From Oceaniovalibus sp. ACAM 378 (GTDB taxonomy: Bacteria; Pseudomonadota; Alphaproteobacteria; Rhodobacterales; Rhodobacteraceae), in the NCBI RefSeq assembly GCF_008085915.1, contig NZ_VSJK01000009.1, positions 152,378-216,377 on the forward strand: a stretch of 64,000 bases of DNA, in the 5' to 3' direction. A program made the translations under genes and the position numbers. The notes beneath the pieces are model-generated. The model was not told where the DNA came from and made no database searches. It saw only the letters and a program-made list of their open reading frames with translations. Positions within the stretch are counted from its first letter, which is position 1. Each line of letters opens with the position of its first letter. Below, in pieces: positions 1 to 8,865 of the stretch.

Positions 1-604
1 CCTGTTTGATCGCGCCGCCACCCAGTGGCCGACCCTCCAGCGGGACAGTGGTATCGCGCCAGCCGTGCGTGTGCAGCAGGCGCACCGGCCCGGCACAATC
101 CGTCGGGTGCGGTCGCCAGAAACTGCCCGCCACCGGGGCATAGGCGGCAAAGGCGCCGGGATCTTCACAAGCGATATAGCTGGTCATTGATCCGCCGATG
201 GAAAATCCCGCAAGCAGGATCGCGTTGCGGTCCACGCCGAACCTTGTGGCGGCGTCATCGGCCACCTGTTTCAGAAACGCCAGTTCGTCGCGTTGTTTCG
301 GGCGGTCGGGGTGAAACGACCAGCCGGTTGAAAACCGTCCGGGGCGCTCCATGCCATCGGGGCCAATCAGCGCATAACCGCGTGACAGGATCGTGTCCGA
401 CATGCCGGTGTTGCGGATCGCGCCGATCCCCTTGCCGCCCGCACCATGCAGAAACATCACGGCAGGCACGTCGCCGGACGCGCCGTCGGGCAGGGCAATG
501 TGATAGGTGCCCAGGGGCACGCGGCAAGGCTCGGGGGCGTCAAGGCACCCGGCCATGGCAGGCCCAACCGACAGTGCGAACAATGCGAGGGCGGCGCGGA
601 TCAT
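1..604 (-). CDS. Exported alpha/beta hydrolase, LpqC / PHB-depolymerase-like, 3' end outside window
   Basis: Predicted exported serine hydrolase of the dienelactone hydrolase / polyhydroxybutyrate-depolymerase-like class; its substrate cannot be told. About 201 codons are visible and the C-terminus lies beyond the left edge. Residues 1-18 look like a signal peptide (ending GPAMAG), a LHGAGG motif near residue 52 fits an oxyanion hole, and the nucleophile elbow GFSIGG places the catalytic Ser near residue 135. A later HGWRDTTVP stretch resembles the loop carrying the acid residue. The start at ATG 604 is chosen because it makes an ATGA overlap with the stop of the upstream rhodanese gene, so the two are probably translationally coupled. 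It is the last visible gene of a five-gene minus-strand run of exported proteins. The fold class is secure; the specific role is not. Confidence 0.8.
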   Translation of the reverse strand, partial: MIRAALALFALSVGPAMAGCLDAPEPCRVPLGTYHIALPDGASGDVPAVMFLHGAGGKGIGAIRNTGMSDTILSRGYALIGPDGMERPGRFSTGWSFHPDRPKQRDELAFLKQVADDAATRFGVDRNAILLAGFSIGGSMTSYIACEDPGAFAAYAPVAGSFWRPHPTDCAGPVRLLHTHGWRDTTVPLEGRPLGGGAIKQ

Positions 605-1074
605 GACCGGTCCACCGGCAGGTCCCGCGCCAGCCATCCCGGCCCGGCAGCCGAGCCCAGCATGCCTTCGGGCACATCAATGATCCTTGTGAACCCTGCG
701 TCGCGCAGCAAGTTGCCCAGCCGCGCCGACCGCACCCCCCGGGCACAGATCAGGGCAATCGGTGCATCACGGTTGCCGTTCACCGTTTCGGACAGGGCGG
801 CGATGAAATCGTCGCGGCGCAGGTCCATCCGCGCAGCACCTGCCGGGCTGCCGGTTTTCACCCATTCGTCGGGGCGGCGGATGTCGATCATGGTGATTTC
901 GCCTTCTGTGGCCATGCGGTACGCTTCGGGGGCGCTCAGCGTTTCTCCGGCAAAGTCTTCGGTGATCGCGGCATAGAATTGGCTGCGCCCGTCCAGCACG
1001 AGATAGGCGGTGCCCAGAGCGGCCAGACCGCCGAAGACACCGACAAGCAACCAGCGGCGGATCGGTTTGTCCAC
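601..1074 (-). CDS. Membrane-anchored rhodanese-like domain protein
   Basis: A 157-residue protein with one N-terminal hydrophobic segment (about residues 8-27) followed by a single rhodanese domain. The domain shows the MIDIRRPDEW strand/loop near 62-71 and an active-site loop CARGVRSA starting at Cys110, the usual position of the sulfur-accepting cysteine. The anchor suggests the domain sits on the periplasmic face, although the sequence does not settle topology. Its stop overlaps the start of the hydrolase gene (ATGA), and only one base separates it from the SCO1-like gene upstream. Linkage to a copper-chaperone-like SCO protein suggests a role in periplasmic sulfur or thiol chemistry; this is inference. 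Single-domain rhodaneses have diverse sulfurtransferase or sensory roles, so no gene symbol is given. Confidence 0.85.
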   Translation of the reverse strand: MDKPIRRWLLVGVFGGLAALGTAYLVLDGRSQFYAAITEDFAGETLSAPEAYRMATEGEITMIDIRRPDEWVKTGSPAGAARMDLRRDDFIAALSETVNGNRDAPIALICARGVRSARLGNLLRDAGFTRIIDVPEGMLGSAAGPGWLARDLPVDRS

Positions 1075-1075
1075 T

Positions 1076-1636
1076 TTATCCCGCCGCTTTCAGCCGGGCG
1101 CGCAGGATATCGCCCGCTTGCTCGACGCTCAGGATCGGCGGAAGCAGGCTCAGCACCTCGCCCGTGGGGGACAACAGATAGATAAAACTGCCGTGGGAAA
1201 AGATCGGGCCGTATTGCGGATCGTCGAAAATATGTTCGAACTCGACCTGAAACGCGTCATAGGCCACCTGCAAAGCCTCGGGGGTGCCGGTCAGGCCGAT
1301 GAAATCGGGATGCAGGTATTCCAGCGGCGGGCCGATGGTTTCAACGGTGTCCCGCGCCGGATCAACGGTGATCAGCACGGGGCGCACCGGCATTCCCGCC
1401 GCGCCCATATCGGTGGCAATCTCGGCCATCAGGGGCAGGGCGACGGAACATATCTGCTGACAGTTGGCATAGCCGAAGAACAGCAGTTGCGGCCAACCGT
1501 CGGGATCAGATTGCGAGTGCTGCGCGCCGGATTGATCGGTCAGGGTGAACGCGCCGCCCACATCGAAGGGCAGACCTGCGGCGAAAGATGCGCCGCCAAG
1601 AGACAACGCGCCGATAACTGTGGCGGTGCGGATCAT
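1076..1636 (-). CDS. SCO1/SenC family copper-binding, thioredoxin-fold protein
   Basis: SCO1/SenC proteins are periplasmic thioredoxin-fold proteins that deliver copper to cytochrome c oxidase CuA or act in thiol redox. The 186-residue protein has an N-terminal signal-like stretch (residues 1-20), then FFGYANCQQICSVALP with Cys59 and Cys63 in the family C-x3-C copper site, and a conserved His at about 148 in FSHGSFIYLL. All three expected copper ligands are therefore present. The usual Pro after the first Cys is replaced by Gln. The start is an ATG overlapping the stop of the preceding gene by four bases. It sits in an operon with a rhodanese, a hydrolase and two unknown exported proteins. 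No cytochrome oxidase genes are adjacent, so its client is unknown. Confidence 0.88.
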   Translation of the reverse strand: MIRTATVIGALSLGGASFAAGLPFDVGGAFTLTDQSGAQHSQSDPDGWPQLLFFGYANCQQICSVALPLMAEIATDMGAAGMPVRPVLITVDPARDTVETIGPPLEYLHPDFIGLTGTPEALQVAYDAFQVEFEHIFDDPQYGPIFSHGSFIYLLSPTGEVLSLLPPILSVEQAGDILRARLKAAG

Positions 1637-2208
1637 TCGAACAACAACTCCTTGATGTCCTTGTCCGTCTCGAGGCCCAATCCGAAATATCCATCCTTGG
1701 CGATTGCGGCTTTCACGCGCGGGTCACGTCGATACCACGGGCCTTTGCCCGCAGCCTCGGGGTTTTTCTCGGCCCAAACCTTGGTCCAACTGTCGGCTTT
1801 GGTCCATTCCGCGTCGCCCACTTTGCGGATCAGTTGCACCTGATAAATGTTGACCGCCCCCAGATCGGGATCGTCGATCAGCAACCCGTCAACCTCGACC
1901 TCGGCACCACAGAACGGCAGCAGTTCGGCAACCGCACCGTTGAATGCAGCCTGACTGTTCTTGTTGGGCAGTACCAGAACATCGTCGGCGGCGCGGACCA
2001 GACCCAGTTGCCGATCTCCACCGCCGCAATTCTCGGGGCAATCACCGGTTAACTCACAGAGCACATCCACGACCTGCGCCTGAAACAGCGCCGGCTGTTC
2101 GGCGTAGAGGTTCCAGGATTTCGCATGACTGCCCTCCGAGAAATCCTGCGCCACTGCAGGCGTGGCGAGAACCAAAAGTGCGGGGATCAGCTGTCTCATG
2201 GAGATCAT
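1633..2208 (-). CDS. Exported protein of unknown function, cysteine-containing
   Basis: I do not recognise this 191-residue protein. It begins with a clear signal peptide (MRQLIPALLVLATPAVAQ after an upstream in-frame Met), so it should be periplasmic. The mature part has a compact cysteine cluster, ELTGDCPENCGGG, around residues 53-65, preceded by another Cys (DVLCEL), and a further Cys in LPFCGAEVEVDG. The C-terminal part is charged, ending near KDIKELLFE. It overlaps the SCO1-like gene downstream and the next unknown gene upstream by four bases each, so it is co-translated with them. Cysteine-rich exported proteins beside a SCO protein might be metal or redox partners; that is inference from context only. 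Confidence 0.7.
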   Translation of the reverse strand: MISMRQLIPALLVLATPAVAQDFSEGSHAKSWNLYAEQPALFQAQVVDVLCELTGDCPENCGGGDRQLGLVRAADDVLVLPNKNSQAAFNGAVAELLPFCGAEVEVDGLLIDDPDLGAVNIYQVQLIRKVGDAEWTKADSWTKVWAEKNPEAAGKGPWYRRDPRVKAAIAKDGYFGLGLETDKDIKELLFE

Positions 2209-2657
2209 CGCTCGCCCTCCGGAACCGCAAAGGGGGGAACCGGGCCGTAATCCTCGTGGTTCTGCACGGTGATCCCGTCGTCTGTCACCACATTTTCCAC
2301 GACCAGATAATTCAGCCCATCGCGTTCATACAGCATTCCGTCGGCTTCGATTCGGTGACTGGCCAGCTTCAGTTGCGTGTCGCCCCCGGCGCTGTCAGCA
2401 CTGCCTTCGATCTTGAGCACCATATAGACGGTGCCGTCTTCGGCCAGCAGCCCCACGGGAATGCCGCCCGCCGAACACCACAGGGCGCAGGTGTGATGCG
2501 CGCTGCCGACAACCGCATCAGGCCCGCCCATTACGCCTGAGAAATAGCACCATGTATCAATGATTTCACCGGTGACCTGAATACGGGTGCCCTCAGCCGC
2601 CATACCCGCGCCCGCAAGCGCGATCAATCCGCCTGCAAGGGAAATGGCTCGCAACAT
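2205..2657 (-). CDS. Exported protein of unknown function with TWCYFSG / HTCALWCSAGG motifs
   Basis: First gene of the minus-strand operon; 150 residues. Residues 1-20 look like a signal peptide (ending GMAAEG). The mature part carries two conserved-looking motifs: DTWCYFSGVMGG near residue 35 and HHTCALWCSAGGIPVG near residue 55, which together hold three Cys and two His and could form a metal or heme site. The C-terminal half is beta-strand-like. A good ribosome-binding sequence (AGGAGAAC) precedes the ATG. It is four-base coupled to the next unknown exported gene and, through it, to the SCO1-like gene. I cannot name the family with confidence. The Cys/His content and neighbours point to a copper or redox function, but nothing here proves it. 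Confidence 0.7.
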   Translation of the reverse strand: MLRAISLAGGLIALAGAGMAAEGTRIQVTGEIIDTWCYFSGVMGGPDAVVGSAHHTCALWCSAGGIPVGLLAEDGTVYMVLKIEGSADSAGGDTQLKLASHRIEADGMLYERDGLNYLVVENVVTDDGITVQNHEDYGPVPPFAVPEGER

Positions 2658-2789
2658 CAGCGTTCTCCTGTCTGCGGGTGGATGATGGTTCAGACTGGCA
2701 CAGGTCAGCCATTCGGGGAACCATGTTTTACCTAGGATAAAGCAGGTGTGAACGGGTCGAGGTGAGGTGCCTCTGTTGGCCTTGCCGCG

Positions 2790-3629
2790 TCAGGCGGTTT
2801 GCGGTCGCAGCCCCAGAATTTCGCGTGCCTGCTGCCATGTGGCCACCGGGCGCGAATATTGCTCGCATACCGCGACCGTGCGGCGCACCAGCGCGGCATT
2901 GGACGCGGCAAGGGTGTCGCGGTCCAGCCGCACGTTATCCTCAAGCCCGGTGCGTGCGTGGCCGCCTTGGGAAATCGCCCAGTCGTTCAGCACGGCCTGA
3001 TTGGCGCCGATCCCGGCAGCGCACCATGGCGCATCTGGTCCAAACAGCCGCCGCACGGTCGCGAGATAGAAATCGAACACATGGCGGTCGGCGGGCATGG
3101 CATTTTTCACCCCCATGACGAATTGGACATAGGGCGTGTCGCGGATCTGGCCGTTACGGTACATTTCGCCGGCCTTGAGGATATGGCTCAGATCGAAGGC
3201 CTCGATCTCGGGCTTTACATCGTGGGTCAGCATTTCGGCGGCCAGCCAATCCACCAGAGCGGGCGGATTTTCATAGACGCGCGTGGGAAAGTTGTTCGAT
3301 CCGACGGCAAGGGATGCCATATCAGGGCGCAGGGGCAGCATCCCGCCCCGCTCGGGTCCCGCACCTGACCGCCCACCGGTCGACAGTTGAATGATCATTC
3401 CGGGGCAGTGTTCTGCGATCCCCTCCATCAGGCGGGCGAACTTTTCGGGGTCGGATGTGGGGGTCTGGTCATCGTTGCGCACATGGGCATGAACGATGCT
3501 GGCCCCGGCCTCGAACGCCGCATGGGTCGATTCCACCTGTTCGGAAATCGTGGTCGGCACGGCGGGATTGTCGGCCTTGGTCGGAACCGATCCGGTAATC
3601 GCGACGCAGATGATGCATGGTGTGGTCAT
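2790..3629 (-). CDS. BKACE family (DUF849) beta-keto acid cleavage enzyme
   Basis: BKACE enzymes (founding member 3-keto-5-aminohexanoate cleavage enzyme, Kce) condense a beta-keto acid with acetyl-CoA to give acetoacetate and a new acyl-CoA, using a divalent metal in a TIM barrel. The 279-residue length is normal. The metal-binding HxH is visible as VHAHVRN (His47, His49), with EIEAFDLSHI further along and the C-terminal GIGANQ region typical of the family. The ATG is preceded by AAGGG six bases upstream and lies 10 bases after the collapsed pcaH/pcaG remnant. That position suggests it was once part of a protocatechuate operon, where the natural substrate could be beta-ketoadipate; this is inference. 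It shows no sign of decay, unlike its neighbours. Confidence 0.88.
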   Translation of the reverse strand: MTTPCIICVAITGSVPTKADNPAVPTTISEQVESTHAAFEAGASIVHAHVRNDDQTPTSDPEKFARLMEGIAEHCPGMIIQLSTGGRSGAGPERGGMLPLRPDMASLAVGSNNFPTRVYENPPALVDWLAAEMLTHDVKPEIEAFDLSHILKAGEMYRNGQIRDTPYVQFVMGVKNAMPADRHVFDFYLATVRRLFGPDAPWCAAGIGANQAVLNDWAISQGGHARTGLEDNVRLDRDTLAASNAALVRRTVAVCEQYSRPVATWQQAREILGLRPQTA

Positions 3630-3639
3630 GGGTAACCCT

Positions 3640-3888
3640 TCAGCTATCGAAAATGATGGTTTCCTGCGAGCCTTGCAGGTGGATATGCGCCGGGCGCCAG
3701 TCGTTCATGCCGTTGGGCCAGGGATAAGGGCCGGGTTGCACCGTGCGGAATTCAGAACCACCATCGTCGCCGGGGATCACCCGCCCACAGCCACCGAAAT
3801 TCGGATCGAGCGGTGCCAGATCGCTTTCCTTGCGATGGTGGGACCGGTCGCGCGGGATGTATCCGTCGGGTTGTGCCGTCTTGCTCAT
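3640..3888 (-). pseudogene. pcaH: Collapsed pcaH-pcaG remnant (protocatechuate 3,4-dioxygenase beta/alpha chimera)
   Basis: An 82-codon open frame made of three pieces of protocatechuate 3,4-dioxygenase. Residues 1-16 match the PcaH N-terminus (YIPRDRS). About residues 17-70 match the PcaH core, including HRKESDLAPLDPNFGGCGR, PGPYPW and RPAHIH, the last two carrying iron-ligand positions. The final residues LQGSQETIIFDS match the extreme C-terminus of PcaG (typically LQGxxETVFFD). Roughly a third of PcaH, all of its C-terminal part and nearly all of PcaG are missing, yet the reading frame is kept throughout. PcaH is normally about 240 residues and PcaG about 200. The product cannot form the active site. 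The frame starts with an ATGA overlap with pcaC, preserving the ancestral pcaC-pcaH order. Confidence 0.85.
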
Positions 3889-4265
3889 AGCTCGATCCCC
3901 ATGTCGCGAAACGTCTCTTTCGCCAGTTTGATGGCATGGTTGGCCTTGGGAACCCCGGCATAGACCGCCACATGCAGGAACGCCTGCAAAATCTCATCCG
4001 GGGTGGCGCCGGTGTTCTGGCTGGCGCGTATATGCATCGGGATCTCGTCGAAATTTCCCGTCGCGGCAAGCAGCGCCAGCGTCAGCAGCGACCGGTCGCG
4101 GTGTGAAATCGTATCGTCGGCCCATACCGTGCCCCATGCACCTTCGGTGATCAATTGCTGAAACGGCGCGTCAAACGGGGTTTTCGCCGCCTCGGCGCGG
4201 TCGACATGGGCATCGCCCAGCACCGCGCGGCGCACGGCCATTCCGGCCTCGTATCGTTCTGACAT
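3885..4265 (-). CDS. pcaC: 4-carboxymuconolactone decarboxylase
   Basis: PcaC decarboxylates gamma-carboxymuconolactone to beta-ketoadipate enol-lactone in the protocatechuate branch of the beta-ketoadipate pathway. From the ATG at 4265 the protein is 126 residues, the usual length. It contains the alkylhydroperoxidase D-like core with SHRDRSLLTLALLAATG and EIPMHIRASQNTGATPDEI, and ends GVPKANHAIKLAKETF, all typical of PcaC. This start (MSERYEAG) has AGGAG nine bases upstream; an in-frame Met 12 codons earlier lacks one. The gene looks intact although both neighbours (pobA upstream, pcaH/pcaG downstream) are broken, so it has no obvious local substrate supply. It may be a relic not yet decayed or may act on substrate made elsewhere. 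Confidence 0.92.
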   Translation of the reverse strand: MSERYEAGMAVRRAVLGDAHVDRAEAAKTPFDAPFQQLITEGAWGTVWADDTISHRDRSLLTLALLAATGNFDEIPMHIRASQNTGATPDEILQAFLHVAVYAGVPKANHAIKLAKETFRDMGIEL

Positions 4266-4313
4266 GCAACTGCTCCTGTTATTGGCGGAATGTTTCTGCA
4301 CTGGCGCGGCCCG

Positions 4314-5006
<693 letters not shown>

Positions 5007-5969
5007 CTAACGTCCGCGAATGCGTGGATCCAGCGCGTCGCGCAGCCCGTCGCCGATGTAATTCACTGACAGCACGCTCAGCGATATCGCCAGACCGGGC
5101 CACATCACCCGTTCGGGATACTGCTGCAGGTAATCGGTCGAATCAAACAGCAGCCGCCCCCAGGTGGGAAAATCCGAAGGAAACCCGAGCCCAAGAAACG
5201 ACAAGGCGCTTTCCGTGATGATCGCGTTGGCGATGCCCAGTGTCGCGCTGACCAGGATGGGGGACATCACATTGGGCAGGATATGGCGCGTGATCATCCG
5301 CCGGTCGGGTGTGCCGATGCTGCGCGCGGCCAGCACGAACTCACGCTCTTTGATCGCCAGAACATCGCCACGCACGATCCGCGCCGTCTGCATCCAGCTT
5401 GTCATCCCGATCACCGCGACGATGAGAATGAAAATCCCGGTTTCCGGCCCGAACGCCGACCGCAGCGTATCGCGAAACAGCATGATGACCACCAGCAGCA
5501 GCGGCAGCAACGGCAGCGCAAGGAACAGGTCGGTTAGCCGCATCAACAGCCCGTCGAGTCGTCGAAAATATCCGGCCAGAACGCCGATGAGTGTGCCCAG
5601 AAACAGCGAGAGCGCCATTGCCATCAGACCGACCGCAACACTGGTCTGTCCGCCCGAGATCATCCGCGCCAGCGTGTCGCGGCCCAGTTGATCGGTGCCG
5701 AACGGATGCGCAAGGCTGGGTCCGGCGTTGCGGGCGGGGATATCGATGTATTTTGGGTCAATGTCCCAGAGCAGCGGGCCGACGCCGACCGCCAGCAACA
5801 TGAGCATGAAGAAACCTAAACCCGCCACCGCCCCTTTGTGGCGGCGGAACTGATCCCAGACCTCCAGCCATTGATTGCGCGGCAGCGCCGAAAGCCCGGC
5901 GGGTTGCGCCGGGCCGACTGCGTTGTGGATCACCGGGGCGGTTTTGGGGCGGGTTACGGGGTCAGTCAT
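5007..5969 (-). CDS. Peptide-type ABC importer permease (DppC/OppC family)
   Basis: Inner-membrane permease of a peptide/nickel/opine-class ABC importer. The 320-residue protein has an N-terminal cytoplasmic stretch, a first membrane segment around AGLGFFMLMLLAVGVGPLL, the family HPFGTDQLGRDTLARMI motif, a block of membrane helices, and the cytoplasmic EAA-loop AARSIGTPDRRMITRHILPN that contacts the ATPases. It ends DALDPRIRGR, typical of DppC. The start at ATG 5969 (MTDPVTR) is preferred over an upstream in-frame ATG because AAGGA lies eight bases before it. It overlaps the end of the DppB-like gene by eight bases. It is the last gene of the five-gene operon D-F-A-B-C. The substrate cannot be fixed from sequence. 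Confidence 0.92.
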   Translation of the reverse strand: MTDPVTRPKTAPVIHNAVGPAQPAGLSALPRNQWLEVWDQFRRHKGAVAGLGFFMLMLLAVGVGPLLWDIDPKYIDIPARNAGPSLAHPFGTDQLGRDTLARMISGGQTSVAVGLMAMALSLFLGTLIGVLAGYFRRLDGLLMRLTDLFLALPLLPLLLVVIMLFRDTLRSAFGPETGIFILIVAVIGMTSWMQTARIVRGDVLAIKEREFVLAARSIGTPDRRMITRHILPNVMSPILVSATLGIANAIITESALSFLGLGFPSDFPTWGRLLFDSTDYLQQYPERVMWPGLAISLSVLSVNYIGDGLRDALDPRIRGR

Positions 5970-6969
5970 AGCGGATCCTTGGGTCAAGGACGCCATAGAG
6001 AATGTCTGCGATCAGATTGAACACCACGATCAGGACGGCGAAAATAAAGGTCAGCGTTTGGACCATGGGCAGATCGTTGGCCTGAATCGAAGTGATCAGC
6101 AGTTGCCCGATCCCGTTCACCTTGAACACCTGTTCCGTGATGATCGCCCCGCCAAAGATGCCCGGCACCCCCATTGCGATCACGGTGACGACCGGGATCA
6201 TCGAATTGCGCAGGACATGCACCATGACCACGACGGATTCCGACATTCCTTTGGCCCGGGCGGTCCGGACATAATCCTGATTGAGGTTGTCGAGCATCGA
6301 CGCGCGCATGAAACGGCTGATCTGCGCCGTGGTCTGCAACGCCAGAACCATGACGGGCATGATCATCTGCTTTAGCTGCACCTTGAAGCTGGCCCAGTCA
6401 TTCACGACATGGGTGGTGTCATAAATCGACGGCAACCAGCCCAGTTTGACCGAGAAGATCACGATCAGCAGCACACCGGAAAAGAACGGCGGCACGGAAT
6501 AACCGACCATCGAAACGAAGGTGCCCGCCTGATCGAAGACTGAGTATTGCCGATAGGCCGAGTAGATGCCGATCGGGAGCGCGATCAGCACCCCCACGAC
6601 ATAGGACAGCCCAACCACCCACAGGGTCTGGGGCAGGCGCTGATAGATGATGTCCATCACCGGGCTGCGGGTTTGCCATGAGATCACCCGCAACTTGCCC
6701 TCGGCAAAACCGGTGCCAAAGATGTGGTCAACAGTGTTCAACGGTTCGATCCAGAAGAACTGGATCAGCCATTTGGCAAACCGGATATAGCCCGGTTCAC
6801 CCAGCCCCAGCGCCAGCCGCATCTTTTCCTTGACCTCGGGCGGGACGGTCAATGGCACCTGCGCCATCGGGTCGCCGGGTGACAAGTCCAGCAGCAGGAA
6901 GATCACCAGCGCGATGAACAGCAGGGTTGGCACCGATATCAGCAAGCGCCTGAAGGTGAAGATCAGCAT
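5962..6969 (-). CDS. Peptide-type ABC importer permease (DppB/OppB family)
   Basis: Partner permease of the adjacent DppC-like protein. The 335-residue protein starts with the classic first helix (TFRRLLISVPTLLFIALVIFL), followed by LLDLSPGDPM, a periplasmic region, and several membrane helices. The EAA loop YVRTARAKGMSESVVVMVHVLRNSMIPV is clear, and the protein ends YGVLDPRIRYD. All of this is standard for DppB/OppB. It is separated from the substrate-binding gene by 150 GC-rich bases (6970-7119) that contain a run CCCCCCGGGGG, and it overlaps the DppC-like gene by eight bases. A long periplasmic loop around FWIEPLNTVDHIFGTGFAEG is also usual for peptide permeases. Confidence 0.92.
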   Translation of the reverse strand: MLIFTFRRLLISVPTLLFIALVIFLLLDLSPGDPMAQVPLTVPPEVKEKMRLALGLGEPGYIRFAKWLIQFFWIEPLNTVDHIFGTGFAEGKLRVISWQTRSPVMDIIYQRLPQTLWVVGLSYVVGVLIALPIGIYSAYRQYSVFDQAGTFVSMVGYSVPPFFSGVLLIVIFSVKLGWLPSIYDTTHVVNDWASFKVQLKQMIMPVMVLALQTTAQISRFMRASMLDNLNQDYVRTARAKGMSESVVVMVHVLRNSMIPVVTVIAMGVPGIFGGAIITEQVFKVNGIGQLLITSIQANDLPMVQTLTFIFAVLIVVFNLIADILYGVLDPRIRYD

Positions 6970-7119
6970 GGGCGCCTCGTGTCAGGGTCGCGGAGCGGGG
7001 GCGGGCGCAGTGCCGGCCGCCCCCCGGGGGTGCGTCGCGGCAGCCCGCCACACCCCGGCGCGCAGCATTGTCCGCCACACCCCGTGCGCATCGGAAAAAC
7101 CCGACACGCCCGGCGTGCA

Positions 7120-8865
7120 TCACTTGACGCGATACCAGTCAGCGACGTTCCATAGTTCTGAGTCCCAGGTGTTCAGGATAACCCCGCCCAGAGAATTGGA
7201 ATGCGCCGAAACCCGGCCCCGGTCGACCAGCGGAAGAACAATATCGGTGTCTTTGGTGATCATATCATTCAACCGTTTGGCGATGCGGCCGCGTTCGTTC
7301 AGATCTCCTGTGCGACCCAATTCGGCGATCAGTTCGTCATAGGCCGGATCGCAGAACCGGTTGATGTTTTCACCCTGCCATTGGCTTTCGGGGCCGGGGA
7401 TCTTTTCGCAGGTATAGGCGGCCAGATAGGCCTCGGGGTCGGTACCGTCGAAGTTGTTGGCGAACAGTCCAACGTCGCCATAGAACTTTTGGAATGTGTC
7501 GGGCGAACCCGGATCGCCGCCGAAATAGACCGATCCGTCGATCGCGCGCAGTTCGGTTTCCACACCGATATCGCTCCACCACTGTTTGATCAGGGCCTGA
7601 AAATCCTGCCGCACCGCGTTGACCGAGGTTTGGAATAGCAACGACAGTTTCTTGCCGTCCTTGTCGCGGATGCCATCGCCGTCACTGTCTGTCCACCCGG
7701 CCTCGTCCAGCAACGCCTTGGCACGTTCGACGTCCTGAGGCATGCAATCGGTGTTGTCCGAGGCATACATCGCAGGCGCGGGCACCACATTGCAGGTGGC
7801 GCGCCCGGCCTGACCATAGCCGATCTCGACCAACAAATCGCGGTCGATGGCAATGCTCAGAGCTTTGCGCACACGGCCATCCGACAGGATCGGGTGCGGA
7901 TGCGTGAGGGTCGAACGCTCGCCCTCGGGCAGGTCGGCAGAGGGATCGGTCAGGTTTATCTCAATCCGTTCAACCAGTGTGCCGAACGCGGAAACCGGCG
8001 TGCCCTTGCCCGCCGCCGCCATGTTGGCAATCACTTCGGGGGCAAGCAACAGGTTCCATGCATAGTCGTATTCGCCGGTTTCCAGTACCGCACGCCCCGC
8101 CGCAGCTGAATCGCCGCCGCCCTTCAGGGTCAGCGTGGCAAAGGCCGGTTTTGACGGATCGCGATAGTGCGGATTCGCCTCCATGGTGATCACATCGTTC
8201 GGGCGGAATTCCTTGACGGTAAAGGGACCGGTGCCGATTGGGTTGAAGTTTGCATCGGTACATTCGGGCGCGCGGGCACCCATGCATTCGGCAAACTGTG
8301 CGGCCTGAAGGATCGGCGACTGGCCGCCCATGAACGGCAGATAGGGGTTCGGCTTGGGTTCCTTGAACGTTACCTTGACGGTCAGTTCGTCCAGCGCTTC
8401 GACGGTTTCGACACCTTCGAATTTGGCAAGTTGGGCACAGCCGCCATCGGGGTCCATGCAATATTCGGCGGTGAATACCACATCCGCCGAGGTGAAGGCC
8501 GTACCGTCGGACCATTTCAGATCTGGCTTGATCTGCCATGTGATGCTGGTCAGGTCTTCGCTCACGCCGCCATTGGCAATCGTCGGGATCTCGGCCGCCA
8601 GAAACGCCACAGGGTTGCCCTCCTGATCGTAGCGGCCCAGCGGTTCAAGAACCAGCGATGCCGCCTCGGCGTCCTTTGTGCCGCCCGACAGGAACGGGTT
8701 CATGATCGACGGCGCCTGCCAATAGATGATCTTGACCTCACCATCGCGGCCACGCTCGCCTGTTTGGGTTTCGGCATCGGCCATCGTCGGGGCGACGATC
8801 GGGACGACGAACGGGGCAAGCGCCGCAATGGCGACAGCACCCCGAAGGGCTGTTCTCAATTTCAC
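7120..8865 (-). CDS. Peptide-type ABC importer substrate-binding protein (SBP_bac_5)
   Basis: Periplasmic binding protein of the peptide/oligopeptide class, 581 residues. The start is a GTG at 8865, inside a GTGA overlap with the stop of the ATPase gene upstream and preceded by GGGAG; no in-frame ATG exists nearby. The N-terminus [20 protein letters not shown] is a signal peptide ending around MADAET. Family features include [39 protein letters not shown] and [17 protein letters not shown] segment [17 protein letters not shown] is a calcium-binding-like DxDxDG loop commonly seen in this family. The gene lies between the two ATPase genes and the two permease genes, so it is co-transcribed with the whole importer. 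Confidence 0.92.
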   Translation of the reverse strand: MKLRTALRGAVAIAALAPFVVPIVAPTMADAETQTGERGRDGEVKIIYWQAPSIMNPFLSGGTKDAEAASLVLEPLGRYDQEGNPVAFLAAEIPTIANGGVSEDLTSITWQIKPDLKWSDGTAFTSADVVFTAEYCMDPDGGCAQLAKFEGVETVEALDELTVKVTFKEPKPNPYLPFMGGQSPILQAAQFAECMGARAPECTDANFNPIGTGPFTVKEFRPNDVITMEANPHYRDPSKPAFATLTLKGGGDSAAAGRAVLETGEYDYAWNLLLAPEVIANMAAAGKGTPVSAFGTLVERIEINLTDPSADLPEGERSTLTHPHPILSDGRVRKALSIAIDRDLLVEIGYGQAGRATCNVVPAPAMYASDNTDCMPQDVERAKALLDEAGWTDSDGDGIRDKDGKKLSLLFQTSVNAVRQDFQALIKQWWSDIGVETELRAIDGSVYFGGDPGSPDTFQKFYGDVGLFANNFDGTDPEAYLAAYTCEKIPGPESQWQGENINRFCDPAYDELIAELGRTGDLNERGRIAKRLNDMITKDTDIVLPLVDRGRVSAHSNSLGGVILNTWDSELWNVADWYRVK

